Under the pieces are notes generated by a model, which was given only the letters and a program-made list of their open reading frames with translations, was not told the DNA's origin and made no database searches. The translations under genes were made by a program, and so were the position numbers. 33,097 bases of DNA, taken from the NCBI GenBank assembly GCA_025356475.1, contig JANXSX010000024.1:1-33097 (forward strand), given 5' to 3'. The DNA comes from Isosphaeraceae bacterium. Lineage in GTDB: Bacteria; Planctomycetota; Planctomycetia; Isosphaerales; Isosphaeraceae. The number at the start of each line of letters is the position of its first letter. Position 1 is the first letter of the stretch. Below are positions 23,550 through 32,299 of the stretch, piece after piece.

Positions 23550-24893
23550 TCATGAGGCGATGATGTTACCGCCTGCCGTAGCCATTGAGTTCTCGTACAC
23601 GATGCCTCGGTTAACAATATTCCCACTGAGAAGCACGCTTGTACTCTCTCCACCAACTCGGATCGCTTGATCCATTGTCGGCTTGGCGGAGCGATCAAGG
23701 ATTGTGCAGTCACTGACTCGGGATCGATGGACATTCCTGAGATCGATTCCACGATGCTGGGGATCCAGAATCTGACAGGCCACGATCGAGACCTCGCTGG
23801 AATCAAACACTTCGATGGCACCCCCCGTTTGGGCTGTCCCAGACCGAGTTCCTTCGAGGTTCAACCCCGTGAGTGTGATCCCTGACGACTTGATGATCGA
23901 GATTCCGTCGGTCCGTGGTCCGCTGTAGTCGGGGTTATTATCGAACGTGCTCGAACCAATGGAGATATGCCGACATCGGTCGATAACGATTGAACGCTCG
24001 TAGCCTGAGGCGAAGGAGTTACCCGAGATCGCCACACCTCGGCAATGTCTGAGGAAGAGGTTGAAGGCCTGGCTTTGCAGTACGTTCCCTGTAATTGCCC
24101 AAAGTCCTGCCCCTCGCGCATCGGGGAGGTCAGGGCCTTCAATCCGCAAGTTTGCACCAGTGGGGCTCGACTTGGCTTGGATGGTATTGGAGGCAATCGT
24201 CCCTTCGCGAATCGTCCCTTCGCGAGCATCGATAAATACGTCTGCGGAGTCAGGATTCATGGGGTCAAAGTTGTACTCGATGTCGCATCCCGTGATCTGC
24301 AGGTTGCGGACTTCGCTCCGGTGGACTTTGATCCCTGCCTGAGGTTGATAGCTGATATGACAGCCTGAGATGATCGCTTGGTGGAGGTTCGCCCGGTCGA
24401 TCTCGACCCCAATCGCCCCCTCACGACCGTCGTAGATGTGACAATGCGACATCAGGAAGTTGCGATTTCGTCCAATCAGGTGGACACCTCGTCGGCACCG
24501 GCGGATCAGAACACCGGTGAGGGTGGCCTGCATTGTTCCCGTCAGTTCGATCCCCTCCGCGCGGTCGTGGCCTCCGACAATCTCGATACCGGAGATCGCG
24601 GGCATCCGTTCTTTCGTCCAGACTTCGTCGCGGAAGTCCTTGGGATCAGCCGTCTTTTCATGGGTGCCGACGACTCGAATCGCTGGGCCGGCGGCCTCCA
24701 TCAGGAGACTTGCGTTCCCAGAGATCGAGGTCCAACCCCGCTTCGAGAGGTCGACAACCAATGGCTTCGTCAACCGGTAGGTCCCGCGTGCGAGGACGAT
24801 CGAGCCCCCTCCTTGGTCGAGCGTATGTTGAAGGGCTTCGGTATCGTCAGCTTGTCCATCGCCCTTGGCGCCGAAGTCTTTGGCGTCGGTCAT
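23550..24893 (-). CDS. Right-handed parallel beta-helix protein (pectate lyase-like)
   Basis: The 447-residue protein starts [20 protein letters not shown], the Pectate_lyase_3 opening (DFGAkGDG..DDT.A). It continues as repeated beta-helix coils with N/S/G turns, such as [37 protein letters not shown] and [15 protein letters not shown]. Such folds occur in polysaccharide lyases, hydrolases and epimerases. No signal peptide is visible, so it may be cytoplasmic or exported by another route. GGAG 8 bases before the ATG supports the start. One coil contains an exact duplication [10 protein letters not shown] from a tandem 15-base repeat. The substrate is unknown. Confidence 0.8.
   Translation of the reverse strand: MTDAKDFGAKGDGQADDTEALQHTLDQGGGSIVLARGTYRLTKPLVVDLSKRGWTSISGNASLLMEAAGPAIRVVGTHEKTADPKDFRDEVWTKERMPAISGIEIVGGHDRAEGIELTGTMQATLTGVLIRRCRRGVHLIGRNRNFLMSHCHIYDGREGAIGVEIDRANLHQAIISGCHISYQPQAGIKVHRSEVRNLQITGCDIEYNFDPMNPDSADVFIDAREGTIREGTIASNTIQAKSSPTGANLRIEGPDLPDARGAGLWAITGNVLQSQAFNLFLRHCRGVAISGNSFASGYERSIVIDRCRHISIGSSTFDNNPDYSGPRTDGISIIKSSGITLTGLNLEGTRSGTAQTGGAIEVFDSSEVSIVACQILDPQHRGIDLRNVHRSRVSDCTILDRSAKPTMDQAIRVGGESTSVLLSGNIVNRGIVYENSMATAGGNIIAS
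24195..24224 (-). repeat. Tandem 15-base duplication inside the beta-helix gene
   Basis: Two identical 15-base units (AATCGTCCCTTCGCG at 24195-24209 and 24210-24224) keep the frame and add five residues, REGTI, to one coil of the helix. Exact identity suggests a recent event. Confidence 0.8.
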
Positions 24894-24990
24894 GTCGAGA
24901 TCTCCCCTGGAGGTTGGAACCTCAAACGTAGCACCAGGGTCAGACCGCGTCTAGAAGTTGATAGGACTTCCTTGCCGGAACGGCTCCTCG

Positions 24991-25018
24991 TAGAATGCAA
25001 CAGGTGCGGTCCACCTGT
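24991..25018 (+). promoter_or_regulatory. -10 box and operator-like dyad before the aldehyde dehydrogenase gene
   Basis: TAGAAT (24991-24996) is one mismatch from the -10 consensus, without a clear -35. ACAGGTG (25000-25006) and CACCTGT (25012-25018) form a perfect 7-bp dyad over the predicted transcription start, a classical repressor position. It lies in the 186-base divergent gap between the beta-helix and aldehyde dehydrogenase genes. Confidence 0.35.
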
Positions 25019-25079
25019 GCGAGGTCGGCCCGTCGATCATTTCAAACCTCCTTGCAGTGACACCTCCGGAGTTGGAAGC

Positions 25080-26558
25080 ATGGCGACAGTCACCGAGCAC
25101 CGCCACGCCGCCACCAGGCGTAAGTTGCAAACCAAGCTACTCATTGATGGCCAGTGGCGAGAAAGCCAGAGCGGCAAAACGTTCGCCACGCTCGATCCTT
25201 GCACCGAAGACGTGATCATTGAGGTCTCCGAAGGAGATGCAGCGGATATTGATCTCGCCGTCAAGGCCGCTCGGAAGGCCTTCGATAGTGGCCCCTGGCG
25301 CAAGACAGATGCGCGCGATCGCGGTCGGATGATCTACAAGCTGGCCGATCTGATCGAAGAGAACATCGACGACCTGGCGGCGCTCGAAACCCTCGACAAT
25401 GGCAAGCCGATTAGCGAGAGCCGCCACGCCGATCTCCCTTTGGTGATCGACTGCCTTCGCTACTACGCAGGCTGGGCCGACAAGATCCACGGACAGACGA
25501 TTCCAATCCGTGGCAAGCACTTCTGTTACACCAAACGCGAACCGGTGGGTGTGGCTGGGCAGATCATCCCTTGGAATTTCCCAATGTTGATGACCGCCTG
25601 GAAGTGGGGTCCCGCCCTCGCTGCCGGCTGTACTCTTGTCCTTAAACCAGCGGAACAGACGCCGCTCACCGCGTTGAGGATGGGTGAACTGGCTCTCGAA
25701 GCTGGGTTCCCCGCTGGGGTGATCAACATCGTCCCCGGCTATGGTGAGACCGCAGGGGCTGCCCTCGTCTCCCATAAGGGGGTCGATAAAATCGCGTTCA
25801 CCGGTGAAGGTCGAACGGCCGAGATTATCATGCGAAATGCGGCGGATAGCATGAAGCGGCTCACATTCGAACTCGGCGGTAAGAGCCCGAACATCGTCTT
25901 TGCCGACGCCGATCTCGATGCCGCCGTCAACGGTTCGATGGTGGGCATGTTTCTCAATCAAGGCCAGTGCTGTTGCGCGGGGACTCGGCTTTTTGTGCAG
26001 GAGAGCGCCCACGACGAGGTTGTGGCGAAACTTGCAGCCAAGGCCAAAGCCCGCAAACTCGGAGATCCATTCGACCCCGCGACCGAGCAAGGCCCACAGG
26101 TGGACAGAGCCCAATTCGACAAGATCCTCTCTTATGTCGATAAGGGGAAATCTGAGGGAGCCCAGTGCGTCGCTGGCGGTGAGCGGCACGGAGACAAGGG
26201 TTTCTTCATCCGTCCCACGATCTTCGCCGATGTGCGCGACGACATGGCGATCGCTCGCGAAGAGATCTTCGGGCCGGTTCTCTCCGTGATCAAGTTCAAG
26301 ACGATTGACGAGGTGATCGCCCGGGCCAACGGCACCGAGTACGGTCTAGCCGCAGCGGTTTGGACTCGTGACATTGGGAAAGCCCATGCCATCGCCGATC
26401 AGGTGCGGGCCGGCACGATCTGGATCAACTGCTACGACGTCTTCGACGCCGCTGCGCCGTTCGGCGGTTTCAAGCGGAGCGGACTCGGTCGAGAGCTTGG
26501 CGAAAAGGGCTTGGAGGCTTACACAGAGACCAAAACAGTCACCATCGCCCTGGATTGA
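25080..26558 (+). CDS. NAD-dependent aldehyde dehydrogenase
   Basis: The 492-residue enzyme closely resembles the ALDH1/2 class and should oxidise aldehydes to carboxylic acids. Catalytic C298 lies in [14 protein letters not shown], the general base E264 in FELGGKSPN, and the oxyanion Asn in [12 protein letters not shown]. The nucleotide loop normally FTGST reads FTGEGRTAE here, so coenzyme binding may differ slightly. Typical C-terminal features ([30 protein letters not shown]) are complete. The ATG at 25080 gives the expected length; the frame is open far upstream to 24378, but that part is antisense to the beta-helix gene and unrelated. The physiological aldehyde cannot be read. Confidence 0.93.
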   Translation: MATVTEHRHAATRRKLQTKLLIDGQWRESQSGKTFATLDPCTEDVIIEVSEGDAADIDLAVKAARKAFDSGPWRKTDARDRGRMIYKLADLIEENIDDLAALETLDNGKPISESRHADLPLVIDCLRYYAGWADKIHGQTIPIRGKHFCYTKREPVGVAGQIIPWNFPMLMTAWKWGPALAAGCTLVLKPAEQTPLTALRMGELALEAGFPAGVINIVPGYGETAGAALVSHKGVDKIAFTGEGRTAEIIMRNAADSMKRLTFELGGKSPNIVFADADLDAAVNGSMVGMFLNQGQCCCAGTRLFVQESAHDEVVAKLAAKAKARKLGDPFDPATEQGPQVDRAQFDKILSYVDKGKSEGAQCVAGGERHGDKGFFIRPTIFADVRDDMAIAREEIFGPVLSVIKFKTIDEVIARANGTEYGLAAAVWTRDIGKAHAIADQVRAGTIWINCYDVFDAAAPFGGFKRSGLGRELGEKGLEAYTETKTVTIALD

Positions 26559-26582
26559 TCGAGCTTCGAGTCATCAGCGAGA

Positions 26583-26613
26583 ACGGACGGGACCCACGCG
26601 GGTTCCCGTCCGT
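26583..26613. terminator. Bidirectional terminator hairpin
   Basis: ACGGACGGGACC (26583-26594) pairs with GGTTCCCGTCCGT (26601-26613), 12 pairs with one bulged T and a 6-base loop. It lies between the convergent aldehyde dehydrogenase and serA genes. Confidence 0.7.
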
Positions 26614-26658
26614 TGCGAAAGTCTCAGTGGCAGGACGCCAACCGTCACTCAACCGCGT

Positions 26659-28284
26659 TTAGCTGGCGAGCCAAGGTGGCGTTGAGCCGACCTCTGGCAG
26701 TGAGATCAGGCTCACACTCAAGATGTCTGGATGGGCTTTGACCTCATCGAGAGCCGCTTGGGAGGGGACGGAATCGAGGTTGACGACACCGATGGCACTA
26801 CCACCAGCTTGCTCGCGACCGACGTTCATCTGGGCGATGTTCACGCCATGACGACCGAAGGTTGTCCCGATGAAGCCAATCAGGCCCGGAACGTCCTTGT
26901 GGGTGAAGACGAGAATCGTGCCGTCGAGGTAGGCATCGAGTCGGTATGGCCCGAGCCGTACCAAGCGGACAAGCTGCTTGCCGAAGAGGGTCCCGGCAGC
27001 AATATAGGACTTCTTGTCGGTCACGACCTCGGTCTGGATCATGGTGCCGAAGTCGCCGGGGTCGGTCGATTTCTCCTCGATCAGGGTGATGCCACGCTCT
27101 TTGAGTCGGACCTCGGCGTTGACCAGGTTGACTTGGCCTTCGAGTGCTGTCTCCATCCAACCGGCGGCGAAACTCGCGGTGATCAGTCGCGTATTCTTGC
27201 TCGCGACCTCACCCCGGTATCGGAGTGTAGCACTCTTGATGGTCCCACGGTCCATCTGGGCATGGAGCATTCCCAGACGACGACCGAGGTCAAGGTAGAG
27301 ACGAAGGTCGTCCAACTCCGCCCGATCCAGGGTGGGCATATTCACTGCGAAGGTGATCCGGCCCGACTGGAAGTAGTCGATCAAAAGCCGAGCCGCCTCG
27401 ATCGCGACCGAGATCTGTGCCTCTTCCGTCGAGGCTCCGAGGTGGGGGGTCACCAGCACAGCGGGATGGTTGACCAGGATGTGATCTTTGGCGGGGGGCT
27501 CGGGCTCGTAAACGTCAATGGCCGCCCCTGCCACTTTACCAGCCGTGAGGGCTTCGGCCAGAGCCGCTTCGTCGATCAATCCCCCGCGAGCGCAGTTGAT
27601 GATGCGGACGCCCGGCTTCATCATCGACATCGCGCGAGCGTCGATCACGTTCCGAGTCTCGTCCGTCAAAGGCGTATGAACGGTGATGTAATCACAGCGC
27701 GGCCAAAGCTCATCAAGTGAAAGGCTCTCGATCCCCAGTTCCGCAGCCCGCTCGGGAGACAGGAAGGGGTCGAAGCCGACCACCTTCATGTCGAAGCCTT
27801 GGGCTCGCCGCGCAACCGCCAGGCCGACACGACCAAGCCCCACAATCCCGAGGGTCTTACCCCCAACTTGACTGCCGGTGAACTTGTTCCGTTCCCACTT
27901 GCCAGCCTTCAGGCTGTCGTTCGCTCTGGCGATATTCCGCGAGAGCGCCAACATCAAGGCGAGGGTATGCTCGGCGGTCGAGACGGTGTTACCGCCCGGG
28001 GTGTTCATCACAACGATCCCTTGGCGGGTCGCTGTCGGAACGTCGATGTTGTCGACTCCGACCCCCGCCCTCACGATCACCTTCAGGCGTGGCTGATCCT
28101 TGAGGACCTCGGCGGTCAGGTTCGTCCCCGATCGGATCACAATCCCGTCCGCTTCCGCCAGTGCGGCCCGAAGCGCGGGGACGTCAAGCTTGGTGGCGAC
28201 GACGACTTCCAGGCCCGGCTCAGCCCTCAGCAGAGAAAGGCCTTCCTCGGCCAGAGTGTCGGTCACCAACACACGATGCAACAC
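26659..28284 (-). CDS. serA: D-3-phosphoglycerate dehydrogenase
   Basis: The 541-residue enzyme oxidises 3-phosphoglycerate to 3-phosphohydroxypyruvate with NAD+, the first committed step of serine synthesis. The dehydrogenase part has the nucleotide-binding GIVGLGRVGLAVARRAQGF, the catalytic Arg in NCARGGLIDE, the Glu in YEPEPP and the His in TPHLGAST. The C-terminal region carries an ASB-like intervening domain (about 315-455). It is followed by an ACT domain (HKDVPGLIGFIGTTFGRHGV), the long form usual in plants, Bacillus and planctomycetes, where the ACT domain may bind serine. GAGGAG lies 8 bases before the GTG at 28284, which fixes the start although the frame extends to 28407. A class V aminotransferase lies two genes upstream. 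Confidence 0.94.
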   Translation of the reverse strand: MLHRVLVTDTLAEEGLSLLRAEPGLEVVVATKLDVPALRAALAEADGIVIRSGTNLTAEVLKDQPRLKVIVRAGVGVDNIDVPTATRQGIVVMNTPGGNTVSTAEHTLALMLALSRNIARANDSLKAGKWERNKFTGSQVGGKTLGIVGLGRVGLAVARRAQGFDMKVVGFDPFLSPERAAELGIESLSLDELWPRCDYITVHTPLTDETRNVIDARAMSMMKPGVRIINCARGGLIDEAALAEALTAGKVAGAAIDVYEPEPPAKDHILVNHPAVLVTPHLGASTEEAQISVAIEAARLLIDYFQSGRITFAVNMPTLDRAELDDLRLYLDLGRRLGMLHAQMDRGTIKSATLRYRGEVASKNTRLITASFAAGWMETALEGQVNLVNAEVRLKERGITLIEEKSTDPGDFGTMIQTEVVTDKKSYIAAGTLFGKQLVRLVRLGPYRLDAYLDGTILVFTHKDVPGLIGFIGTTFGRHGVNIAQMNVGREQAGGSAIGVVNLDSVPSQAALDEVKAHPDILSVSLISLPEVGSTPPWLAS

Positions 28285-28312
28285 GGCGAAGACTCCTCGG
28301 GAACAGGGAGAG

Positions 28313-28330
28313 GTACGAGCGTTCTCGTAC
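28313..28330 (-). promoter_or_regulatory. Hairpin in the serA upstream region
   Basis: GTACGAG (28313-28319), loop CGTT, CTCGTAC (28324-28330) is a perfect 7-bp stem 29 bases before the serA start. A second dyad, TCATAAC (28391-28397) and GTTATGA (28415-28421), lies nearer the preceding gene. Either could be an operator, or the first could end the preceding transcript. Confidence 0.35.
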
Positions 28331-28425
28331 GATTGAGTGAGTGAGTAGGAACGAACGACGATCAGGGAAGCAACTCTCAGCGGGACACAGTCATAACCCA
28401 ATGACACATCAGGTGTTATGATCGA

Positions 28426-30273
28426 TTATCGAAGAACTTTCAGTTTGGGATCGGCCTCGTCTGCGTCGAGTCGCCAGAGCTTTCGACCCCGAAACGATTC
28501 CAGAAGTGCCTGATTATGGACTTCGCCACGGTCGCGCGCCCACACCACCTTGGACCCATCCAGGTCCGCGCCGTTGTAAACCCACTCCGACGCGGGGTTG
28601 TGCGATTCGGAGTACCGAACGAGGACGAGGTGTTGACCATCTGTGCTCTCAAGCTCCGCAGCGATCCGGGCTCGATCGCTGTGGAATCCGGGAGTCGGGT
28701 CGAGCCGATGGACTCCGACCGCAACCAGCTCCAACGCCGACGTCAGAAGGACCCCGGCCACAAGCACCTGGCCAAATCTGCCACCTGAAAGGGACAGCCG
28801 GCGCAGTCCCTCAGCCAGGATGAAGAAGATCAAAGGAGCGATCGGGGCTGAGTAATGCGGCCAGTAGAACAGGACAAAGGAATGAGCGATCAGCATAAGG
28901 ATGATCGTCGAGCCCGCGAACAGGACCTTCCGACTCCTGATCTGAAGTGCAACCACGAACGGGATCAGCAAATGAAGACGAAAATAGAAGAGACTGAAGA
29001 TCCAGACGATTCGCTTCGAGAAATGATTAAATGCTTGTTTGACTCGGCCACCCAACGTTCCCCCCGAGTGGTCCGAGTTGTTGGCTGCATCGAAGAACTG
29101 CTGCAAGACGGGATCGTTGTAAATGACAGGCTCGGGCTTGATGGAGACCCCGAACGCGTTCTTGCTCCAGTAGATCAACTCGTCGTTCTGATAAGGGAAA
29201 CGGGTGGCAACACCCGTGACCCGCCAGTTGTCGTAAAGCTTCGCCCCTAGAGTCACACTCATCAGACTGATAAAGGGAAGTGCCACGGTCGCGAGCTTGT
29301 AAAGTCTGGTCCCACCTCGGTTCGAGAGTAGCCAGACCGCGAGGATCAGGCCCAATGGGAGAATCGTGACTAAGCCTTCGAAAGGGCGACTGATCGCCAG
29401 GATTGAGACACCAATCGCCAGAATGAATGCGTTCAAGATCCCCTGTGAGCGGAGAATCCGTGCCCCTGCGCCAAACGCCAGGGCCGCCCCACCCATCGCG
29501 ATCGCCCCCCCCTGAAACGATTGCCCCCAGTTGCTTTGAAGGGTCGGGCTCAAGAGCGTTAAGAGCCCACCGACCAATGCCCAGTGAGGAGGCAGTAATC
29601 CATAAAGCATCCAACACACTGCTGTACATCCGAATGCTGTTCCCAACCAGATCCCAACGATCGGCGACCCAGTCATTACCTCCCCAAGCGCGAGCGTTAA
29701 CCCCTGCGCTGGAGGGTATTTGGACATGTAGGTTGGCTGATGGAAGATGTGAAAGCTCTCAAAATGGACCCAGTTCGGATGAGTGGGATTTGAGAGCCGA
29801 CCATGGGCGAAGGTATCCGCAGCCAAGAGATAGCTGAACTCGTCGTGAACTCGGGGTATCGGCTTATTCAAGGCTGAGAACAGGATCCCGATCCCGAACG
29901 CAGCCAGGCCGACGAGTGCGACACAGACTCGACGCCTCCTGGCGAACCTTTGGAACGGATCGATCACCCTCGATCGAAACCATGCTTCGCTCGGCGCGAA
30001 GAACAGAGTCAGCATCGAGCCGAACAGGAGTACAACCCCCAACGCACGGGCATGGAGGAGGTACTCCGTGAGCCATCCGCGATCACCTGGAAGCCAACCA
30101 GGAGGATTCCGACTGAGTCGACTGGTTGTGATCCACCAACCCAGTCCACACAGAAGGAACCCGAACGCGCCCCACGCCTTGAGTTTCCACCCCACTCGTG
30201 AGTAGATCACAAGGGTGGGTAGACCGAATCCAATGATGAGCAGAACCGGATAGATGAACTCAATCCGGGGCAT
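28426..30273 (-). CDS. GT-C type integral membrane protein, probable glycosyltransferase
   Basis: The 615-residue polytopic protein has about 11-13 hydrophobic segments. The first large loop contains PRVHDEFSYLLAADTFAHGR with an acidic pair D144-E145 after the early helices, the hallmark of GT-C transferases that use polyprenyl-phosphate sugars. A second loop (THPNWVHFESFHIFHQPTYM) has several aromatic and His residues. A soluble domain follows the last helix, from about residue 525. GGAG lies 8 bases before the ATG at 30273, preferred over a TTG at 30300. It sits between the aminotransferase and serA without an obvious metabolic link. The donor and acceptor are unknown. Confidence 0.7.
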   Translation of the reverse strand: MPRIEFIYPVLLIIGFGLPTLVIYSRVGWKLKAWGAFGFLLCGLGWWITTSRLSRNPPGWLPGDRGWLTEYLLHARALGVVLLFGSMLTLFFAPSEAWFRSRVIDPFQRFARRRRVCVALVGLAAFGIGILFSALNKPIPRVHDEFSYLLAADTFAHGRLSNPTHPNWVHFESFHIFHQPTYMSKYPPAQGLTLALGEVMTGSPIVGIWLGTAFGCTAVCWMLYGLLPPHWALVGGLLTLLSPTLQSNWGQSFQGGAIAMGGAALAFGAGARILRSQGILNAFILAIGVSILAISRPFEGLVTILPLGLILAVWLLSNRGGTRLYKLATVALPFISLMSVTLGAKLYDNWRVTGVATRFPYQNDELIYWSKNAFGVSIKPEPVIYNDPVLQQFFDAANNSDHSGGTLGGRVKQAFNHFSKRIVWIFSLFYFRLHLLIPFVVALQIRSRKVLFAGSTIILMLIAHSFVLFYWPHYSAPIAPLIFFILAEGLRRLSLSGGRFGQVLVAGVLLTSALELVAVGVHRLDPTPGFHSDRARIAAELESTDGQHLVLVRYSESHNPASEWVYNGADLDGSKVVWARDRGEVHNQALLESFRGRKLWRLDADEADPKLKVLR

Positions 30274-30318
30274 CACGAGGGCTCCGTGAAGAGAAAGCAA
30301 GGTCCAGGAAATCAGGAA

Positions 30319-30356
30319 GGGTCTCGCCTCCCACTCATCAAGGAAGTGCGAGACCC
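30319..30356 (-). terminator. Hairpin after the aminotransferase gene
   Basis: GGGTCTCGC (30319-30327) and GCGAGACCC (30348-30356) are perfectly complementary over 9 bp with a 20-base loop. It lies just past the aminotransferase stop (30378) and before the next gene start (30273), so it could terminate or attenuate transcription. Confidence 0.5.
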
Positions 30357-30377
30357 CGGTTGCTCGACTGACTGAAC

Positions 30378-31532
30378 TCAGCGAGCGGCAAGCGCCCGGG
30401 AGCCGATGAGAACTTGTTGGACAGCGGTCACACCTCGACCGGGTTCGATATCCATTCCCAGGTCGGAGAGGACCATCTCGAGGGCGGCAATCCCTGAGAT
30501 GACGTCGAGTTCGTCCATGTAACCCATATGACCGACCCGAACGATCTTACCTTTCAACTTGTCCTGACCACCGACTGTCGTGATCCCGAAGCGCTTCTCG
30601 AGCTCGCCGCGAATATCACTATCCTTGATCCCGGCGGGGACGCGGAACGCGGTCAAGCCTTCGGCAGGCCTAGCGCTAAAGAGTTCGAGGCCCAAGGCTT
30701 GAACACCAGCTTGCGCGGCCTCGCTCATTCGCTTGTGCCGGGCCCAAACGTTTTCGATCCCTTCCTCCCGAATGCGCTTGAGAGAAGCCTTCAAGCCTAG
30801 GAGAAGGGTGTGGGCGGGAGTGAATGGCGTGTCGAACTCCGCCATCTTCTTGCGAGCTTTCTTGAGGTCGAAGTAGTAGCTCGCCGACTGGAAGGCATCG
30901 ATCTTCTTCCAGGCTTTATCGCTGACCGACAGGAAGGCCAGGCCGGGAGGGAGCATCAGAGCCTTCTGTGATCCGACCGCCAAAAGGTCGATCTGCCAGG
31001 CGTCTGCGCGACATTCCATCGCACCGACACCGCTGATGCCGTCGACTGCGAAAACCGCTTCGGTCCCAGCCACAATCTTGCCGATCGCTTCGACAGGGTG
31101 GCCAGTCCCGGTTGAGGTCTCCGAAAGTGTCCCCATCACCGCGACGGTGTCCTTGTGCTGGGCAAGCGCGTTGGCGACCTGGTCGGGATCGACCGGCTGG
31201 CCCCACTCGGTATCCAGCATCACGGCATTGATGCCGTAGGCCTTACAAATATCGCCCCAACGCTTGGAGAACCAGCCTGCATTTAAAATCAAAGCCTTGC
31301 CACCGGGTGGCACGGTGTTGACGGCCGCCGCCTCCATCGCTCCGGTTCCCGAGGCCGTCAGGATCATGATGTCATTTTTGGTCTGGAAAACGTCTTTCAG
31401 GCCGGCGACAACTTCGATGATGACCGATTTGGCTTCCGCCGAGCGGTGATGAATCACCGGTCGTGCCAATTCCAGCAGAACATCTTCGGGAACGGGGGCT
31501 GGCCCCGGGGTCATCAATCGCGGCTTCCGCAT
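30378..31532 (-). CDS. Class V aminotransferase (serine-pyruvate / alanine-glyoxylate type)
   Basis: The 384-residue PLP enzyme has the fold-type I class V layout. It starts RLMTPGPAPVPEDVL, has the cofactor-phosphate region ASGTGAME (60-67), D164 in FAVDGISGVG and the Schiff-base Lys190 in VGSQKALMLPPG. The substrate-carboxylate Arg lies in KGKIVRVGHMG. The usual HxETSTG motif reads LSETSTG here (L136 for His, which normally stacks on the PLP ring). AAGGA 8 bases before the ATG supports the start. With serA two genes downstream, it may replace SerC and transaminate phosphohydroxypyruvate, as shown for related enzymes in some archaea and cyanobacteria; that role is an inference. Confidence 0.88.
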   Translation of the reverse strand: MRKPRLMTPGPAPVPEDVLLELARPVIHHRSAEAKSVIIEVVAGLKDVFQTKNDIMILTASGTGAMEAAAVNTVPPGGKALILNAGWFSKRWGDICKAYGINAVMLDTEWGQPVDPDQVANALAQHKDTVAVMGTLSETSTGTGHPVEAIGKIVAGTEAVFAVDGISGVGAMECRADAWQIDLLAVGSQKALMLPPGLAFLSVSDKAWKKIDAFQSASYYFDLKKARKKMAEFDTPFTPAHTLLLGLKASLKRIREEGIENVWARHKRMSEAAQAGVQALGLELFSARPAEGLTAFRVPAGIKDSDIRGELEKRFGITTVGGQDKLKGKIVRVGHMGYMDELDVISGIAALEMVLSDLGMDIEPGRGVTAVQQVLIGSRALAAR

Positions 31533-31793
31533 CGCAAGTGTCCTTCAGTCAGTCATCATCAATGGCGTTTGGATCAGGGCAGCTTGGCCCAACCCTATGA
31601 CAAGCAACACTACTATACGCAAAATCAACCCGGATGGCACCGCTTGTGCGGGGTCACGCAGAACGATTGCAGAGTCCGATCCTTCTCGCCTTGGGAACAG
31701 GTCTTTACACGTCCTTTGTCGGTGCCCACCAGTTGGTTCGGCTTGGGATTTTTTAACCACTTCATGTGCCCTCCCCAGTTGGATGAAGCTTCC
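31533..31793. other. Upstream region of the aminotransferase gene, no gene seen
   Basis: Short open frames occur on both strands but none has a plausible protein or ribosome site. On the minus strand a TATAGT (complement of 31612-31617) could be a -10 for the aminotransferase gene, but no matching -35 is seen. Confidence 0.4.
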
Positions 31794-32007
31794 AATTTTC
31801 TTGTCGAAGAGATCACGATTCTTGCCCCAAAGGGGCAGGACAAATCAGCCCCAGGGCATCGCCCTGGTGAGAAGGGCAACGGATCTCCAAAGCCCAGACG
31901 GTCGCTGCTTCACCATCCACCAGGGCGATGCCCTGGGCTGATTTGTGGCCGCCCTTTCAGGACGACAAAACCTCTGAAGATAGGGCGTTACGTCAGATTT
32001 GCCCCTT
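31794..32007. repeat. Dispersed repeat, long copy with nested palindromes
   Basis: The outer ends match the short copy at 20873-20963. The interior holds a large inverted repeat: left arm 31840-31867 and right arm 31920-31946 are complementary over 27 positions with one bulged base, separated by 52 bases. Each arm contains its own hairpin (CCAGGGC-ATC-GCCCTGG and its complement). A TGCCCCAAAGGGGCA palindrome precedes the left arm. Elements with a 'CCAGGGCATCGCCCTGG' core are, as far as I recall, common in planctomycete genomes. Confidence 0.65.
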
Positions 32008-32220
32008 CATTTCCCTAGCGAGCCAAGAGATGAAGGCCAAGCACATCGCTCTGGGATAAGTGACCAATACCCGATGGGAGAGCGAAGGGATCAAGACTTT
32101 ACAACTCTTCTGTGGACGTCATTGTGATCTAACGGAACATTCGCCTCTTCGCCTAAGATGATCTGGGCAGCCCACGAAGAATATTCTGATCACGCAATCC
32201 TTGTCGTCAAAAATATGGTA

Positions 32221-32292
32221 TCTTCCGTGTAACGGTTGCGTATGCGGTCCAGCGAGGTTGCTGGACTTATTCGCGTAACCCCTACGGAAGGA
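32221..32292 (+). promoter_or_regulatory. Structured leader that sequesters the ribosome binding site
   Basis: Three coaxial helices are possible. P1 pairs CTTCCGT (32222-32228) with ACGGAAG (32284-32290). P2 pairs GGTT-GCG (32234-32240) with CGC-GT-AACC (32272-32280), with a 2-base bulge. P3 pairs GTCCAGC (32247-32253) with GCTGGAC (32260-32266) around a GAGGTT loop. The 3' strand of P1 contains AAGGA (32288-32292), the ribosome site for the ATG at 32300. Opening P1 would be needed for translation. The pairings are seen; regulation is inferred. The rest of the region from 32008 shows no gene. Confidence 0.45.
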
Positions 32293-32299
32293 ATCTCCC

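Noticed and set aside
24378-25079. A 234-codon N-terminal extension of the aldehyde dehydrogenase frame
   Set aside because: It is antisense to the well-supported beta-helix gene, encodes no recognisable domain, and the ATG at 25080 gives a normal-length enzyme.
25137-26189. Long open frame antisense to the aldehyde dehydrogenase gene
   Set aside because: It mirrors a clear enzyme gene in a high-GC region; the translation has no domain and no ribosome site.
26731-27720. 330-codon open frame antisense to serA
   Set aside because: It is a shadow of serA codon bias with no recognisable protein features.
28410-28430. Promoter for serA using TATGAC as a -10 box
   Set aside because: No acceptable -35 lies at 16-18 bases on the minus strand; only the dyad symmetry is supported.
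31840-31946. CRISPR-like or tRNA-like interpretation of the palindromic region
   Set aside because: There are only two inverted, not direct, units, no spacers of regular size and no cas genes; no cloverleaf with CCA or T-arm signature could be drawn.
31446-32018. 190-codon open frame across the aminotransferase start and the dispersed repeat
   Set aside because: It runs through a palindromic repeat, has no ribosome site, and encodes no domain.
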